Source of the DNA: Clostridia bacterium
GTDB taxonomy: Bacteria; Bacillota; Clostridia; Oscillospirales; CAG-272
Direction of reading: 5' to 3'
Length of the DNA stretch: 64,000 bases
NCBI GenBank assembly: GCA_017403155.1
Contig: JAFQOP010000014.1
Span: forward strand, 1 to 64,000
This document shows positions 23,686 to 31,517 of the stretch, piece by piece (position 1 is the stretch's first letter; each line of letters opens with the position of its first letter). The notes below the pieces were generated by a model. It did no database searches. It worked only from the letters and a program-made list of their open reading frames with translations, and had not been told where the DNA came from. A program made the position numbers and the translations under genes.

Positions 23686-24903
23686 GTGAAATCAATAAAG
23701 GATATTTATAAGATAGGTACAGGTCCGTCCAGCTCACACACAATGGGACCCGCAAAGGCTATGTCGATATTCGCCTTGGAGAATCCCGATGCGGATAAAT
23801 ATGCCGTAACCCTTTTCGGCTCACTTTCGGATACGGGACGAGGCCACGGCACCGATATTGCAATAAGGGGTGCGTCGGGAGGCAAGGAGGTTGATATAAC
23901 CTTCAATTCTGTTGACAGAGAAATTCCGCATGAGAATACAATGGATATTTTTGCCATAAAAAATGGCGAGATATGTAGCAAAATGCGTGTTATGAGCATA
24001 GGTGGCGGAGATATACGCATCGAGGGACGTGATGATAGCGGAGAGGATGAAATATATTCCGAGACAAGCTTTGCCGAAATTGCAGAATACTGCAAGCACG
24101 AGGGAATACGGCTCTCGGACTTCGTATTTATGCGCGAAGGCGAGGGTGTCAAAGCATTTCTGCTTGATGTTTGGGAGACAATGAAGGCGGCAATCCATCG
24201 CGGACTTACCACGTCGGGTATCCTCCCGGGCGGACTTGAGGTTGAGAGAAAGGCGCAGTATCTGTATAATCGCAGACACATTGATGAGAGCCCCGTGACT
24301 CGGGAGAATAGGGTAGTGTGCTCTTATGCGTATGCTGTAAGCGAGGAAAATGCAGATAACGGAGTCATAGTAACGGCACCCACCTGCGGTGCGTGTGCTG
24401 TGCTTCCCTCTGTGCTTAAATACATGCAGGAGAAGCACGGATTTTCTGATATGCAGATTCTACGCGCTCTTGCCGTTGCGGGCCTTGTCGGCAATCTTGT
24501 TAAGACAAACGCGTCCATAAGCGGAGCAGAGTGTGGCTGTCAGGCGGAGATAGGAACTGCATGCTCCATGGCATCCGCGGCACTTGGCGAGCTGTTTGAG
24601 ATGGGGATAGATCAGATAGAATATGCTGCAGAAATTGCATTCGAGCATCATCTCGGTCTCACCTGTGACCCGATTTGCGGATTGGTGCAGATACCCTGCA
24701 TTGAGCGAAATGCGGTAGCGGCTATGCGCGCAATCAATGCAATGAGCCTTGCTAACTTCCTCTCAGGCTCTAGAAAAATATCGCTCGACCTTGTTATAAA
24801 AACGATGTATGAAACAGGCAAGGACCTCTCCCACCTTTACAGAGAAACCTCGGAGGGCGGACTTGCAAAGCTATATGAGAGGCATAATAATGGAAAAAGG
24901 TAA
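23686..24903 (+). CDS. sdaA: L-serine ammonia-lyase (iron-sulfur, single-chain)
   Basis: 405 residues joining the beta-type N-terminal domain (IGTGPSSSHTMGPAKAM at residue 10) and the alpha-type catalytic domain, as in the single-chain type. It deaminates L-serine to pyruvate and ammonia with an oxygen-sensitive [4Fe-4S] cluster. Cysteines in PTCGACAVLPS (about residue 231), AECGCQAEIGTACSMA (about 284) and CDPICGLVQIPCIERN (about 327) include the cluster ligands. The start is GTG with a weak GGAG site. The length is a little below the ~450 of E. coli SdaA. It overlaps the next small gene by 14 bp. Confidence 0.93.
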   Translation: MKSIKDIYKIGTGPSSSHTMGPAKAMSIFALENPDADKYAVTLFGSLSDTGRGHGTDIAIRGASGGKEVDITFNSVDREIPHENTMDIFAIKNGEICSKMRVMSIGGGDIRIEGRDDSGEDEIYSETSFAEIAEYCKHEGIRLSDFVFMREGEGVKAFLLDVWETMKAAIHRGLTTSGILPGGLEVERKAQYLYNRRHIDESPVTRENRVVCSYAYAVSEENADNGVIVTAPTCGACAVLPSVLKYMQEKHGFSDMQILRALAVAGLVGNLVKTNASISGAECGCQAEIGTACSMASAALGELFEMGIDQIEYAAEIAFEHHLGLTCDPICGLVQIPCIERNAVAAMRAINAMSLANFLSGSRKISLDLVIKTMYETGKDLSHLYRETSEGGLAKLYERHNNGKR

Positions 24904-25039
24904 AATCGACAGAATAAACGAGCTCGGCAGACTCTCGAAGCAAAGAGAGCTGAGTGAGGAAGAGAAAAAGGAACAAAAGGCGCTTCGCGAGGAGTATATC
25001 GCATACGTGAGAGCGCAGCTGAAGGGAGATAAAAAATGA
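24890..25039 (+). CDS. DUF896/YnzC-family small protein
   Basis: 49 residues, beginning at the ATG at 24890 inside the end of the serine dehydratase gene. The sequence KIDRINELGRLSKQRELSEEEKKEQKALREEYI is the signature of the YnzC/DUF896 family, two charged helices forming a hairpin. B. subtilis YnzC is tied to the SOS region, but the function is unknown. Its stop overlaps the next start (ATGA), so the three genes are coupled. Confidence 0.85.
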   Translation: MEKGKIDRINELGRLSKQRELSEEEKKEQKALREEYIAYVRAQLKGDKK

Positions 25040-25509
25040 GCTGTTCAATATGCAACAATAGTATAAACGAGGAAAGTGCGCCCATAATTGCAATGGGCGG
25101 GACAGGAAGAGCACGGTATATTTGCGACAGGTGTGCACAAGACGTAGAGTGTGCAACGTCGGGAAGGGAGCCCTCCGAAATTAAGAAAGCAATCCGTAGC
25201 CTCGCTGACAGAATGAGCGAGTTCGGTGTGGAGGATGAGCTTGTGATAGAATCGGTAAGCTCTATTCTTGAGGGCGCCGAGGAGCGCGCAAGACTTATCG
25301 AGGCTGGAGAGTATGACTTCCTTGCCGAGGATGAAGAGACGGAGGATGACGGTATTCCCGAGGAGCTTGCCGAGACCGAGGAGGACCGCGCACTTGACGA
25401 GGCAGAGCGTATAAAGAACAAAAAAATTGATAAGATATTTAACTGGATAACGGCAGGTATTTGTGCTCTCGCCGTCATCGGTGTAGCTCTTATTTATATC
25501 TTGAGATAA
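25036..25509 (+). CDS. Membrane-anchored zinc-ribbon protein of unknown function
   Basis: 157 residues. The N-terminus has two CxxC pairs (C3/C6 and C30/C33) that look like a zinc ribbon, reminiscent of the start of ClpX-type zinc domains. The middle (about 45-125) is highly acidic and helical, rich in Glu. A single hydrophobic helix at about 135-155 ends the protein, so it is likely tail-anchored with the ribbon in the cytoplasm. It is coupled to the YnzC-like gene by an ATGA overlap. I do not recognise a family; the role is unknown. Confidence 0.7.
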   Translation: MSCSICNNSINEESAPIIAMGGTGRARYICDRCAQDVECATSGREPSEIKKAIRSLADRMSEFGVEDELVIESVSSILEGAEERARLIEAGEYDFLAEDEETEDDGIPEELAETEEDRALDEAERIKNKKIDKIFNWITAGICALAVIGVALIYILR

Positions 25510-25543
25510 GCAGATAATTTCACACGGGTGACTGTTTAATGTT

Positions 25544-25627
25544 GTTTTTGCACAACGCAAAACATAACAATTATTTACAAAACGAATATTAGAGCAGACC
25601 TCCGCATATTTTTGTTGCGGAGGTCTT
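25544..25627 (+). promoter_or_regulatory. Leader with two hairpins; second is a terminator-like stem holding the ribosome binding site
   Basis: A first stem (about 25544-25565, GTTTTTGC/GCAAAAC type) is followed by a perfect 11-bp stem at 25596-25606 with 25616-25626, a T5 run at 25626-25630, and the start codon at 25631. The only good ribosome binding site, GGAGG at 25619-25623, is inside the 3' arm of this stem. The stem could both terminate transcription and block translation. Confidence 0.7.
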
Positions 25628-25630
25628 TTT

Positions 25631-26902
25631 ATGAGTATACAGTCTTTTCTTCCGCCTGTTATCATAGCCTGCGGCTCATATATGCTGATAAGGCTTCGTT
25701 TTTTCACTTTTCTTTCACCCCACCGCGTGCTGGGACGGTGCAGACGCACGCTCTCTTCAAAAAAAGCGAGGTCAAATCTTGCCCTCGCTCTTGCCGGCAC
25801 ACTCGGCGTCGGTAACATTGTCGGTGTCGCAGTGGGTATTTCAGTCGGGGGAAGCGGCGCACTTTTCTGGATACTTATATCCTCAGTTTTTTCATCGGTA
25901 CTTAAATATTCGGAGGCAACACTGTCGTCCTATTGCGGCAATTGCGGCTATGGCTTTATGCCTGTGCTGGAGCATTTCTTTCCACGGCGCGGCCGCATGC
26001 TCGGAAGACTGTACGCTATGTGTTGCCTTTTGCTTTCCTTTGTGCTTGGGGCCGCCCTGCAGTCTTCTGCGGTCTTTGGTGTTAGCGGACTAGAGGAGCA
26101 ACACGCACTTCTTGTGTGGTGCGCTATGTCGCTCTCAGCTATGCTTATCGTTGCTAGAGGCGGGGAGATAATCAGACGCTTTACACTCCGAGTCGTACCG
26201 TTAGCCACGCTTGCTTACGTTCTTCTCTGTCTTTTCGTCATCTTGAGAAATATAGCAGATGTTCCCACTGTCCTTGCTCGCGTTATTTCCTCTGCCTTTA
26301 CCGTTGACGGTGGTGCCGGTGGAGCTGTCGGTGCTATAACCTCAAAGGCTGTTGGTGAGGGCTTTTCTCGAGGTCTTTTGTCTAACGAAGCGGGCGCGGG
26401 CACATCCTCTCTTGCTACCTCAGACGGTGTAGAGCACCCAACCGATGCGGGAATACTCGGGCTGCTTGAGGTAGTGTTTGACACAGTTCTTTTATGTACC
26501 CTTACAGGGCTTGCCGTTCTTGTATGTATACCTGATCCTACGGTGTATATCTCGGGAGCGCAGCTTGTGCGCGAGAGCATCGGGGCAGAGCTGGGTGCAT
26601 TTTCATCCGTATTGGTTACCTGCCTAATATTTGTTTTTGCCTTTTCCACGGTCGTGTGCTGGTATTATTACGGCATAAGATGCCTCAGCTACCTTACAAA
26701 GCGCTTTGTCGGCATATATACGGCAGCCTTCCTCGGGTGTGTTGCATTTTTGCCGGTTGTAGGAGAGTCTGTTCTATTTTGTGTATCCGACGTTCTTTTG
26801 CTTATACTGACTCTTTTAACTGTTACGTGTATAATAAAAGGCTCCGACAAGATCAGGACCTTGTCGGAGCTTTCCGGGCTTTTTCCCTTTACTCGGCGTT
26901 GA
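25631..26902 (+). CDS. Alanine/glycine:cation symporter (AGCS family)
   Basis: 423 residues, about ten membrane segments. Family motifs are LALAGTLGVGNIVGVAVGISVGG-type glycine-rich helix near residue 55, the SNEAGAGTSSLA motif near residue 250 and ADVPTVLARVISSAF. It imports alanine or glycine with Na+ or H+. It is shorter at the N-terminus than most members (450-480), lacking a first helix, but starts directly at LPPVIIACGSYMLIRLRFFTF, which aligns with the family's second segment. Its ribosome binding site is buried in a hairpin (see leader). The 3' end contains a terminator stem and overlaps the M23 gene by 14 bp. Confidence 0.88.
   Translation: MSIQSFLPPVIIACGSYMLIRLRFFTFLSPHRVLGRCRRTLSSKKARSNLALALAGTLGVGNIVGVAVGISVGGSGALFWILISSVFSSVLKYSEATLSSYCGNCGYGFMPVLEHFFPRRGRMLGRLYAMCCLLLSFVLGAALQSSAVFGVSGLEEQHALLVWCAMSLSAMLIVARGGEIIRRFTLRVVPLATLAYVLLCLFVILRNIADVPTVLARVISSAFTVDGGAGGAVGAITSKAVGEGFSRGLLSNEAGAGTSSLATSDGVEHPTDAGILGLLEVVFDTVLLCTLTGLAVLVCIPDPTVYISGAQLVRESIGAELGAFSSVLVTCLIFVFAFSTVVCWYYYGIRCLSYLTKRFVGIYTAAFLGCVAFLPVVGESVLFCVSDVLLLILTLLTVTCIIKGSDKIRTLSELSGLFPFTRR
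26838..26876. terminator. Bidirectional terminator inside the AGCS coding end
   Basis: An 11-bp stem (26841-26851 with 26860-26870, GCTCCGACAAG/CTTGTCGGAGC) flanked by A-rich and T-rich sequence. It lies within the last ~20 codons of the symporter gene and just past the stop of the convergent M23 gene, which it probably terminates. Confidence 0.75.
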
Positions 26903-27590
26903 TTCCGAGTGATGCTTTTTTCGATTCCTCCGAGATAATAGAGAGAGGGTCGATTTTTGTTCCGTTCTGTATTACCTCAAAGTGCAGGTGCGCCTCGTCT
27001 GCCATTTCATACACCGCGCTGTCACCTACGGTTGCGATTCTGTCGCCACACTCCACCTTGTCTCCAACAGCAACGACAGGCTCGGACTCCGAGCAGAGAT
27101 TTGAGTAAACAGAAACAGTTCCGTCACCGTGATCTATTTTAACGGTGTAGCCGTATCTTGGATCGTTGCAGATCTCGCTGACAGTGCCGTCGGCAGCCGC
27201 AAATACGGGAGCCGCCTCCTCTGTTAAGATATCAATTCCCGCGTGCACTCGCCATTCCTCGAGGGTAGGGGAGAATACGGGAACAGTAAGACTGAACTCT
27301 GTTGCGACAGTTCCGCTTACGGGAGAGATGAGCTGGAGCTTTTCGGGCTTTGGCTCGCTCGGGGTGTCGTCTGCGGGCGGAGTGTTGTTATTTGTTCCGT
27401 CCTGAGTTCCGCCATTCGAATCGGACCCTCCCTCATCGGCAGGGGGCGTGTCGGGCAGATTGCCCGTATCACGGTTGTTTGCAGCTACGATGCCGATAAT
27501 TATTGCCGTGATACACAGCACAGCGATAACAATACCGTAAACGATCTTTGCGAGGCGTGGGTTCTCGCTGAATTTGATTTTCTTTTCCAT
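26889..27590 (-). CDS. M23-family metallopeptidase-domain protein, SpoIIQ-like
   Basis: 233 residues from the ATG at 27590 (AAAGGA upstream; an ATG five codons earlier is possible). One N-terminal membrane helix (about 15-38), a Pro/Thr/Asp/Gly-rich linker (about 42-85), then a LytM/M23 domain with HAGIDI and HLHFEV zinc-site motifs. This single-anchor plan matches SpoIIQ, the forespore half of the engulfment channel, though other wall hydrolases share it. The metal-site His and Asp are present, so the enzyme may be active, as in clostridial SpoIIQ. A forespore-sigma-like promoter is weakly visible at 27621-27651. Confidence 0.8.
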   Translation of the reverse strand: MEKKIKFSENPRLAKIVYGIVIAVLCITAIIIGIVAANNRDTGNLPDTPPADEGGSDSNGGTQDGTNNNTPPADDTPSEPKPEKLQLISPVSGTVATEFSLTVPVFSPTLEEWRVHAGIDILTEEAAPVFAAADGTVSEICNDPRYGYTVKIDHGDGTVSVYSNLCSESEPVVAVGDKVECGDRIATVGDSAVYEMADEAHLHFEVIQNGTKIDPLSIISEESKKASLGINAE

Positions 27591-27620
27591 TTTGCATCCT
27601 TTCATGAAAGTTGTACAACG

Positions 27621-27651
27621 TTATTCTGCCAAATGCTTGTAAAAATATTCA
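27621..27651 (-). promoter_or_regulatory. Possible forespore sigma (F/G) promoter of the M23 gene
   Basis: On the minus strand, TGAATA (27651-27646), then after 17 nt CAGAATA (27628-27622), preceded by GG. This resembles sigma-G/F elements (GHATR and CATnnTA or GGnnAnAnT) with two mismatches. No good sigma-A promoter is visible. Confidence 0.35.
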
Positions 27652-27698
27652 CGGCAAGGAATTTATTTGTTTGTTGCAAACAAAAAAGCGAAAAGATA

Positions 27699-27728
27699 TT
27701 GACACGGTGGACCAAAATATATTATAAT
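27699..27728 (+). promoter_or_regulatory. Sigma-A promoter of the kinase-argS-uvr operon
   Basis: TTGACA (27699-27704), 18-nt spacer, TATAAT (27723-27728). The leader carries a GCATAC-ACGG-GCGTATGC-type stem around 27742-27760, upstream of the TTGGAG ribosome binding site at 27777-27782. Confidence 0.75.
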
Positions 27729-27789
27729 ATTATGAATGCGCATACACGGGCGTATGCTTGTAAGTAATATAATATTTTGGAGATATGAC

Positions 27790-28611
27790 ATGTACGAGAA
27801 AATTTCACTCGCAGGTGACCTCGGTAGCGGAAAGAGCACTGTTTCGAGCATTCTTATCGAGCAGCTCGGCGCCGAGTATTACTCAACGGGCGCAATAGTG
27901 CGCTCCGTTGCCGAAAAGATGGGGATGAGCGTAGTTGAGCTCAACGTATATATGGAAACACACCCCGAGATAGACACGGAGATAGATAACAGGCTTATCG
28001 AGCTCGGTGATGAGGACAAGCCCCTTATAATTGATTCGAGAATGGCGTGGCACTTTACCAAGGGCACCTTCAAGGTTTATCTCACCGTTGATCTCGAAAC
28101 CTCCGCGCTGAGAATTATGAATGCCAATCGAAAGGGCGAGCATGCGCACACCCTTGCCGAGACTATCGCAGATACCAGAGGCAGACGCGAGAGCGAAAAG
28201 AAGAGATATATGACACAGTATGGTGTGGACATAAAGGATTTGACGAATTACGCACTCGTCGTTGACACGACCGAGGCAACCCCAATCGAGGTTGCAAATT
28301 GCATCGTTTCCTCGTTTAATGAGTGGCAGGCAAACAGGGATTTCTGCCGTGCGTATCTTTCCTCGGCTCGTCTTTCCTTCCCTGACGATGCCGCCGACAG
28401 CGAGCTTGTTGAGGAGTATGCGGGCAGGCTTGAGCTGGGAGAGGAGCTCCCCGAGATAGCCGTGGTAGAGTCGGACGGAGAGTTCTACATATATTCGGGA
28501 GCAGAATCTGCTCTTGCATATAGCTTCTGTGGCAGCACGTTCGTTCCTTGCAGGATAATCAAGGCGGACATATCGGGCAGAAGCTTCGTAAAAATGAAAA
28601 ACAGTCTGTAA
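27790..28611 (+). CDS. Cytidylate-kinase-like P-loop protein with C-terminal ParB/Srx-like domain
   Basis: 273 residues from the ATG at 27790. Residues 1-180 match the short CMP kinase type of archaea and Clostridia: Walker A GDLGSGKST (9-17), the STGAIVRSVAEKMGMS nucleotide region, DSRMAWHFTKG and the lid RRESEKKRYMTQYGVDIKDL. Residues ~200-270 (EEYAGRLELGEELPEIAVVESDGEFYIYSGAESALAYSFCG...VPCRII) follow the ParB/sulfiredoxin N-domain pattern, but the catalytic DGHHR-type motif is lost. It heads a long operon with argS. Kinase fold is secure; the true phosphate acceptor and the role of the C-terminal domain are open. Confidence 0.75.
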   Translation: MYEKISLAGDLGSGKSTVSSILIEQLGAEYYSTGAIVRSVAEKMGMSVVELNVYMETHPEIDTEIDNRLIELGDEDKPLIIDSRMAWHFTKGTFKVYLTVDLETSALRIMNANRKGEHAHTLAETIADTRGRRESEKKRYMTQYGVDIKDLTNYALVVDTTEATPIEVANCIVSSFNEWQANRDFCRAYLSSARLSFPDDAADSELVEEYAGRLELGEELPEIAVVESDGEFYIYSGAESALAYSFCGSTFVPCRIIKADISGRSFVKMKNSL

Positions 28612-28622
28612 GGAGAAATAAA

Positions 28623-30392
28623 ATGCTTGTTTTAAAAAAGAAGATTGCAGCACTTCTCGAATCGGCGGTTGCCGAGAAATTCGGGCAGGGTCTGCTTACA
28701 AAGGAAGAAATCATGGGAATGCTTGAGTATCCGCCCGATAAGGAGATGGGTGACCTTGCTCTCCCTTGCTTTAAGCTTTCAAAGACACTTCGTCGCTCGC
28801 CGATGGACATTGCCAAAACTCTAGGCGAGGCGCTTGTCTGTGACGAGCTTTCCTCCGTCGACGTTGTTGCAGGATACCTCAACCTCAAGCTCAATGCGAA
28901 TGTATTTGCCGCTCGCGTGCTTCGGGAGATTGCCGAAAAGGGAAATAAGTACGGCTCCTCAGGAGAAGGCAAGGGAAAGACCGTCGTTCTTGACTATTCC
29001 TCGCCAAACGTTGCCAAGCCCTTCCATATAGGTCACCTCGGCACAACGGTAATAGGCCACTCGCTCAAGCTCATGCATGAGTTTGCGGGCTACAATTGTG
29101 TCGGTATTAATTATCTCGGTGACTGGGGCACCCAGTTCGGTAAGCTGATCGTAGCTTACAAAAAGTGGGGCAGTAAGGAAAAGGTAGAAGAGGGCGGAGT
29201 TGATGAGCTTGTCGCTCTCTACGTTAAGATCAATAACGCAATCAAGGACGAGGAGGACGAGAGCGTAAAAGGACTCTCCGAGGAGGAGGCAGCCCGTGCC
29301 AGACACTCGGAGCTCGCAGACCTCTCGCGCGCCGAATTTGCAAAGCTCGAGCAGGGAGACGAGGAAAATCTTGCGCTCTGGCGTTGGTTCGTTTCGGTGA
29401 GCCTCGTTGAGTATGAAAAGACGTATAAGCAGCTGGGGATAACCTTCGACAGCTACAAGGGCGAGTCCTTCTACACCGATAAGATGCCTGCTCAGGTAGA
29501 GAAGCTGCGCGAGATGGGCTTGCTTGAAATAGATGACGGTGCATCTATCGTAAACCTTGATAAATGGGGAATGCCCGTATGCCTGATCTTGAAGCGCGAC
29601 GGCTCCACCCTCTATCCCACCCGTGATATTGCCGCAGCGGTCTACCGCAAGGGTGAATACAACTTTGACAAGGCGATATACGTAACAAGCGCAGCTCAGT
29701 CGCTTCACTTTGCGCAGTGGTTTAAGGTTGTCGAGCTGATGGGCTATGATTGGTACGACAAGCTCGTCCACGTCCCCTATGGCACGGTAAGCATAAACGG
29801 CGCCAAGCTCGCAACCCGAACGGGCAACGTAATTCTGCTGAAGGATCTCTTTGCCGAGGCTATATCGAGAGTCTATGACATAGCTAAAGAAAAGAATCCG
29901 AACGAGGAGGATTGCCGCAGAATTGCCGAGCAGGTCGGCGTTGGCGCAATCGTATTCCATTATCTTTCCAACAATAGAATGAGGGATATAAACTTCGTTA
30001 TGGAGGATGCGCTTTCCTTCGACGGAAATACGGGTCCCTACGCACAGTATACCTATGCGCGCACCTGCTCCGTTCTTGAGAAGATCAAGGAGAGCGATAG
30101 CTTCGACCTTTCCGGCATTGAGCTCTGCTCAGAGGAGCACGAGCTTGTAAAGGCGCTTGCCGTATTCCCCGAGAAGATTGCAAACGCACTCTCTGATTAT
30201 GAGCCCAGCGTGATAACCAGATATATCCTAGATCTATGCGCGGCATTCAACCGCTTCTACCACGATTGCAAGATTGCAAGCTGCGAGGAGAGCTCAAGAA
30301 GGGCATTCAGAGTTGCGTTAACCGCAGCAACGAAGGATGTGCTTGGCACAGCCCTTCACCTTATTTGCATAGCAACACCCGAAAAAATATAA
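28623..30392 (+). CDS. argS: Arginine--tRNA ligase
   Basis: 589 residues from the ATG at 28623 (AAGGAGA upstream); an earlier in-frame start inside the kinase gene is rejected. The order is an N-terminal Add1 domain, the class Ia Rossmann core with DYSSPNVAKPFHIGHLGTTVIG (HIGH motif at about residue 135), YLGDWGTQFGKL, and the C-terminal DALR anticodon-binding domain (TYARTCSVLEKI... then FNRFYHDC). The KMSK-like position reads KLATRTGNVI, typical of ArgRS, which lacks a canonical KMSKS. It charges tRNA-Arg in the cytoplasm. Terminal length is normal for the family. Confidence 0.96.
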   Translation: MLVLKKKIAALLESAVAEKFGQGLLTKEEIMGMLEYPPDKEMGDLALPCFKLSKTLRRSPMDIAKTLGEALVCDELSSVDVVAGYLNLKLNANVFAARVLREIAEKGNKYGSSGEGKGKTVVLDYSSPNVAKPFHIGHLGTTVIGHSLKLMHEFAGYNCVGINYLGDWGTQFGKLIVAYKKWGSKEKVEEGGVDELVALYVKINNAIKDEEDESVKGLSEEEAARARHSELADLSRAEFAKLEQGDEENLALWRWFVSVSLVEYEKTYKQLGITFDSYKGESFYTDKMPAQVEKLREMGLLEIDDGASIVNLDKWGMPVCLILKRDGSTLYPTRDIAAAVYRKGEYNFDKAIYVTSAAQSLHFAQWFKVVELMGYDWYDKLVHVPYGTVSINGAKLATRTGNVILLKDLFAEAISRVYDIAKEKNPNEEDCRRIAEQVGVGAIVFHYLSNNRMRDINFVMEDALSFDGNTGPYAQYTYARTCSVLEKIKESDSFDLSGIELCSEEHELVKALAVFPEKIANALSDYEPSVITRYILDLCAAFNRFYHDCKIASCEESSRRAFRVALTAATKDVLGTALHLICIATPEKI

Positions 30393-30421
30393 ACTAATAA
30401 ATGAAACAGAGGTAATATAAA

Positions 30422-31147
30422 ATGTCAGGACATTCTAAATGGAATAATATCAAGCACAAAAAGGAAAAGTCGGATGCCGCAAAGGCGAAAATCTTTACCA
30501 AAATCGGTAAGGAGATGGCAGTTGCCATCAAGGCAGGAGGACCCGACCCTCAGAACAACGCAAAGCTGCGCGACCTCATCGCAAAGGCAAAGGCAAACAA
30601 CGTTCCCAACGATAACATCCAGCGCACTATAAAGAAGTTCACCGACAACAGCGACATCAACTACGAGGAGATAACCTATGAGGGCTACGGTCCCTCGGGC
30701 GTTGCCGTAATAGTCGAGGCCTCCACCGACAACCGCAACCGTACCGCAGGTAACGTGCGCGCTTGGTTTAACAAGTACGGCGGAAATATGGGACAGAACG
30801 GATGCGTTGCATACCTCTTTGAGGAGAAGGGCGTCATCACCATCATCGACGAGGATGAGGAGATTGACGAGGACAAAATCATGGAGGATGCGCTCGAGGC
30901 AGGTGCCGAGGATATCAAGTGCGACGAGGGTGAGTATACTATCTACACCGAGTCGGATGACCTTGATGCCGTCAGAGATGCCATCATAGCTCTTGGATAC
31001 AAGATTGATACTGCCGACCTGGCAAAGGTCCCCTCTACCTACGTTACTCTTGAATCGGAGGATGATATCGAGAATATGCAGAAGATGCTCGATAAGTTCA
31101 ACGAGGACGACGACGTAAATGCCGTTTTCACAAACTGGGACAACTGA
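30422..31147 (+). CDS. yebC: YebC/PmpR-family protein (TACO1 type)
   Basis: 241 residues starting SGHSKWNNIKHKKEKSDAAKAKIFTKIGKEM, the invariant YebC opening, with a three-domain plan to the end. Members act as DNA-binding regulators or help ribosomes through proline stretches; which applies here is unknown. The GAGGTAA site lies before the ATG, 29 nt after argS. The acidic C-terminal domain (DDLDAVRDAIIALGYK...) is normal. Confidence 0.95.
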   Translation: MSGHSKWNNIKHKKEKSDAAKAKIFTKIGKEMAVAIKAGGPDPQNNAKLRDLIAKAKANNVPNDNIQRTIKKFTDNSDINYEEITYEGYGPSGVAVIVEASTDNRNRTAGNVRAWFNKYGGNMGQNGCVAYLFEEKGVITIIDEDEEIDEDKIMEDALEAGAEDIKCDEGEYTIYTESDDLDAVRDAIIALGYKIDTADLAKVPSTYVTLESEDDIENMQKMLDKFNEDDDVNAVFTNWDN

Positions 31148-31154
31148 TTATACG

Positions 31155-31496
31155 ATGCTGGAGAAGGTAAAAAAGACGAGAATTCTTCTCGCGTCGCTTG
31201 CTGCGGCAGTGCTTGTTATTGCAATTGCGCTTACCGCGGTATCTCTTTTTCTGACCCTGCGCGAGAGCTATACGGCACTTTGGTATATCGTACCCATATC
31301 AGTCGTATGTTATTACGGCGCTCTCGTGCTCGGCTTTCTTGCAGTGGATAGGTCGGGCGCCATTCGACTTCTTGCAGCGGTGCAAGGGCTTGGTGGCACA
31401 ACCGATGTGCAAGCCCTTGCTCTCGAGATGGGATGGAAGCAGAAGGCAGTAGAGAAGCTACTAAAAAAATGCAAAAGATGGGATTATATCGACTGA
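31155..31496 (+). CDS. Small two-helix membrane protein with C-terminal helical domain
   Basis: 113 residues from the ATG at 31155, 7 nt after the yebC stop; no strong ribosome binding site, so probably translationally coupled. Two membrane helices (about 8-35 and 42-65) are followed by a soluble stretch, IRLLAAVQGLGGTTDVQALALEMGWKQKAVEKLLKKCKRWDYID, that looks like a small winged-helix or PCI-type fold. I do not recognise a family. Its place between yebC and uvrB gives no clear hint. Confidence 0.7.
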   Translation: MLEKVKKTRILLASLAAAVLVIAIALTAVSLFLTLRESYTALWYIVPISVVCYYGALVLGFLAVDRSGAIRLLAAVQGLGGTTDVQALALEMGWKQKAVEKLLKKCKRWDYID

Positions 31497-31517
31497 TATA
31501 GCCCGAAAGGAGTACCT

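Noticed and set aside
25510-25630. Glycine riboswitch ahead of the AGCS symporter
   Set aside because: Expected from the gene type, but the conserved tandem aptamer sequences are not present; only two plain hairpins are seen.
27711-27782. Long AT-rich inverted repeat around the kinase promoter
   Set aside because: The left arm overlaps the -10 and would not be in the RNA; pairing is imperfect and explained by AT-richness.
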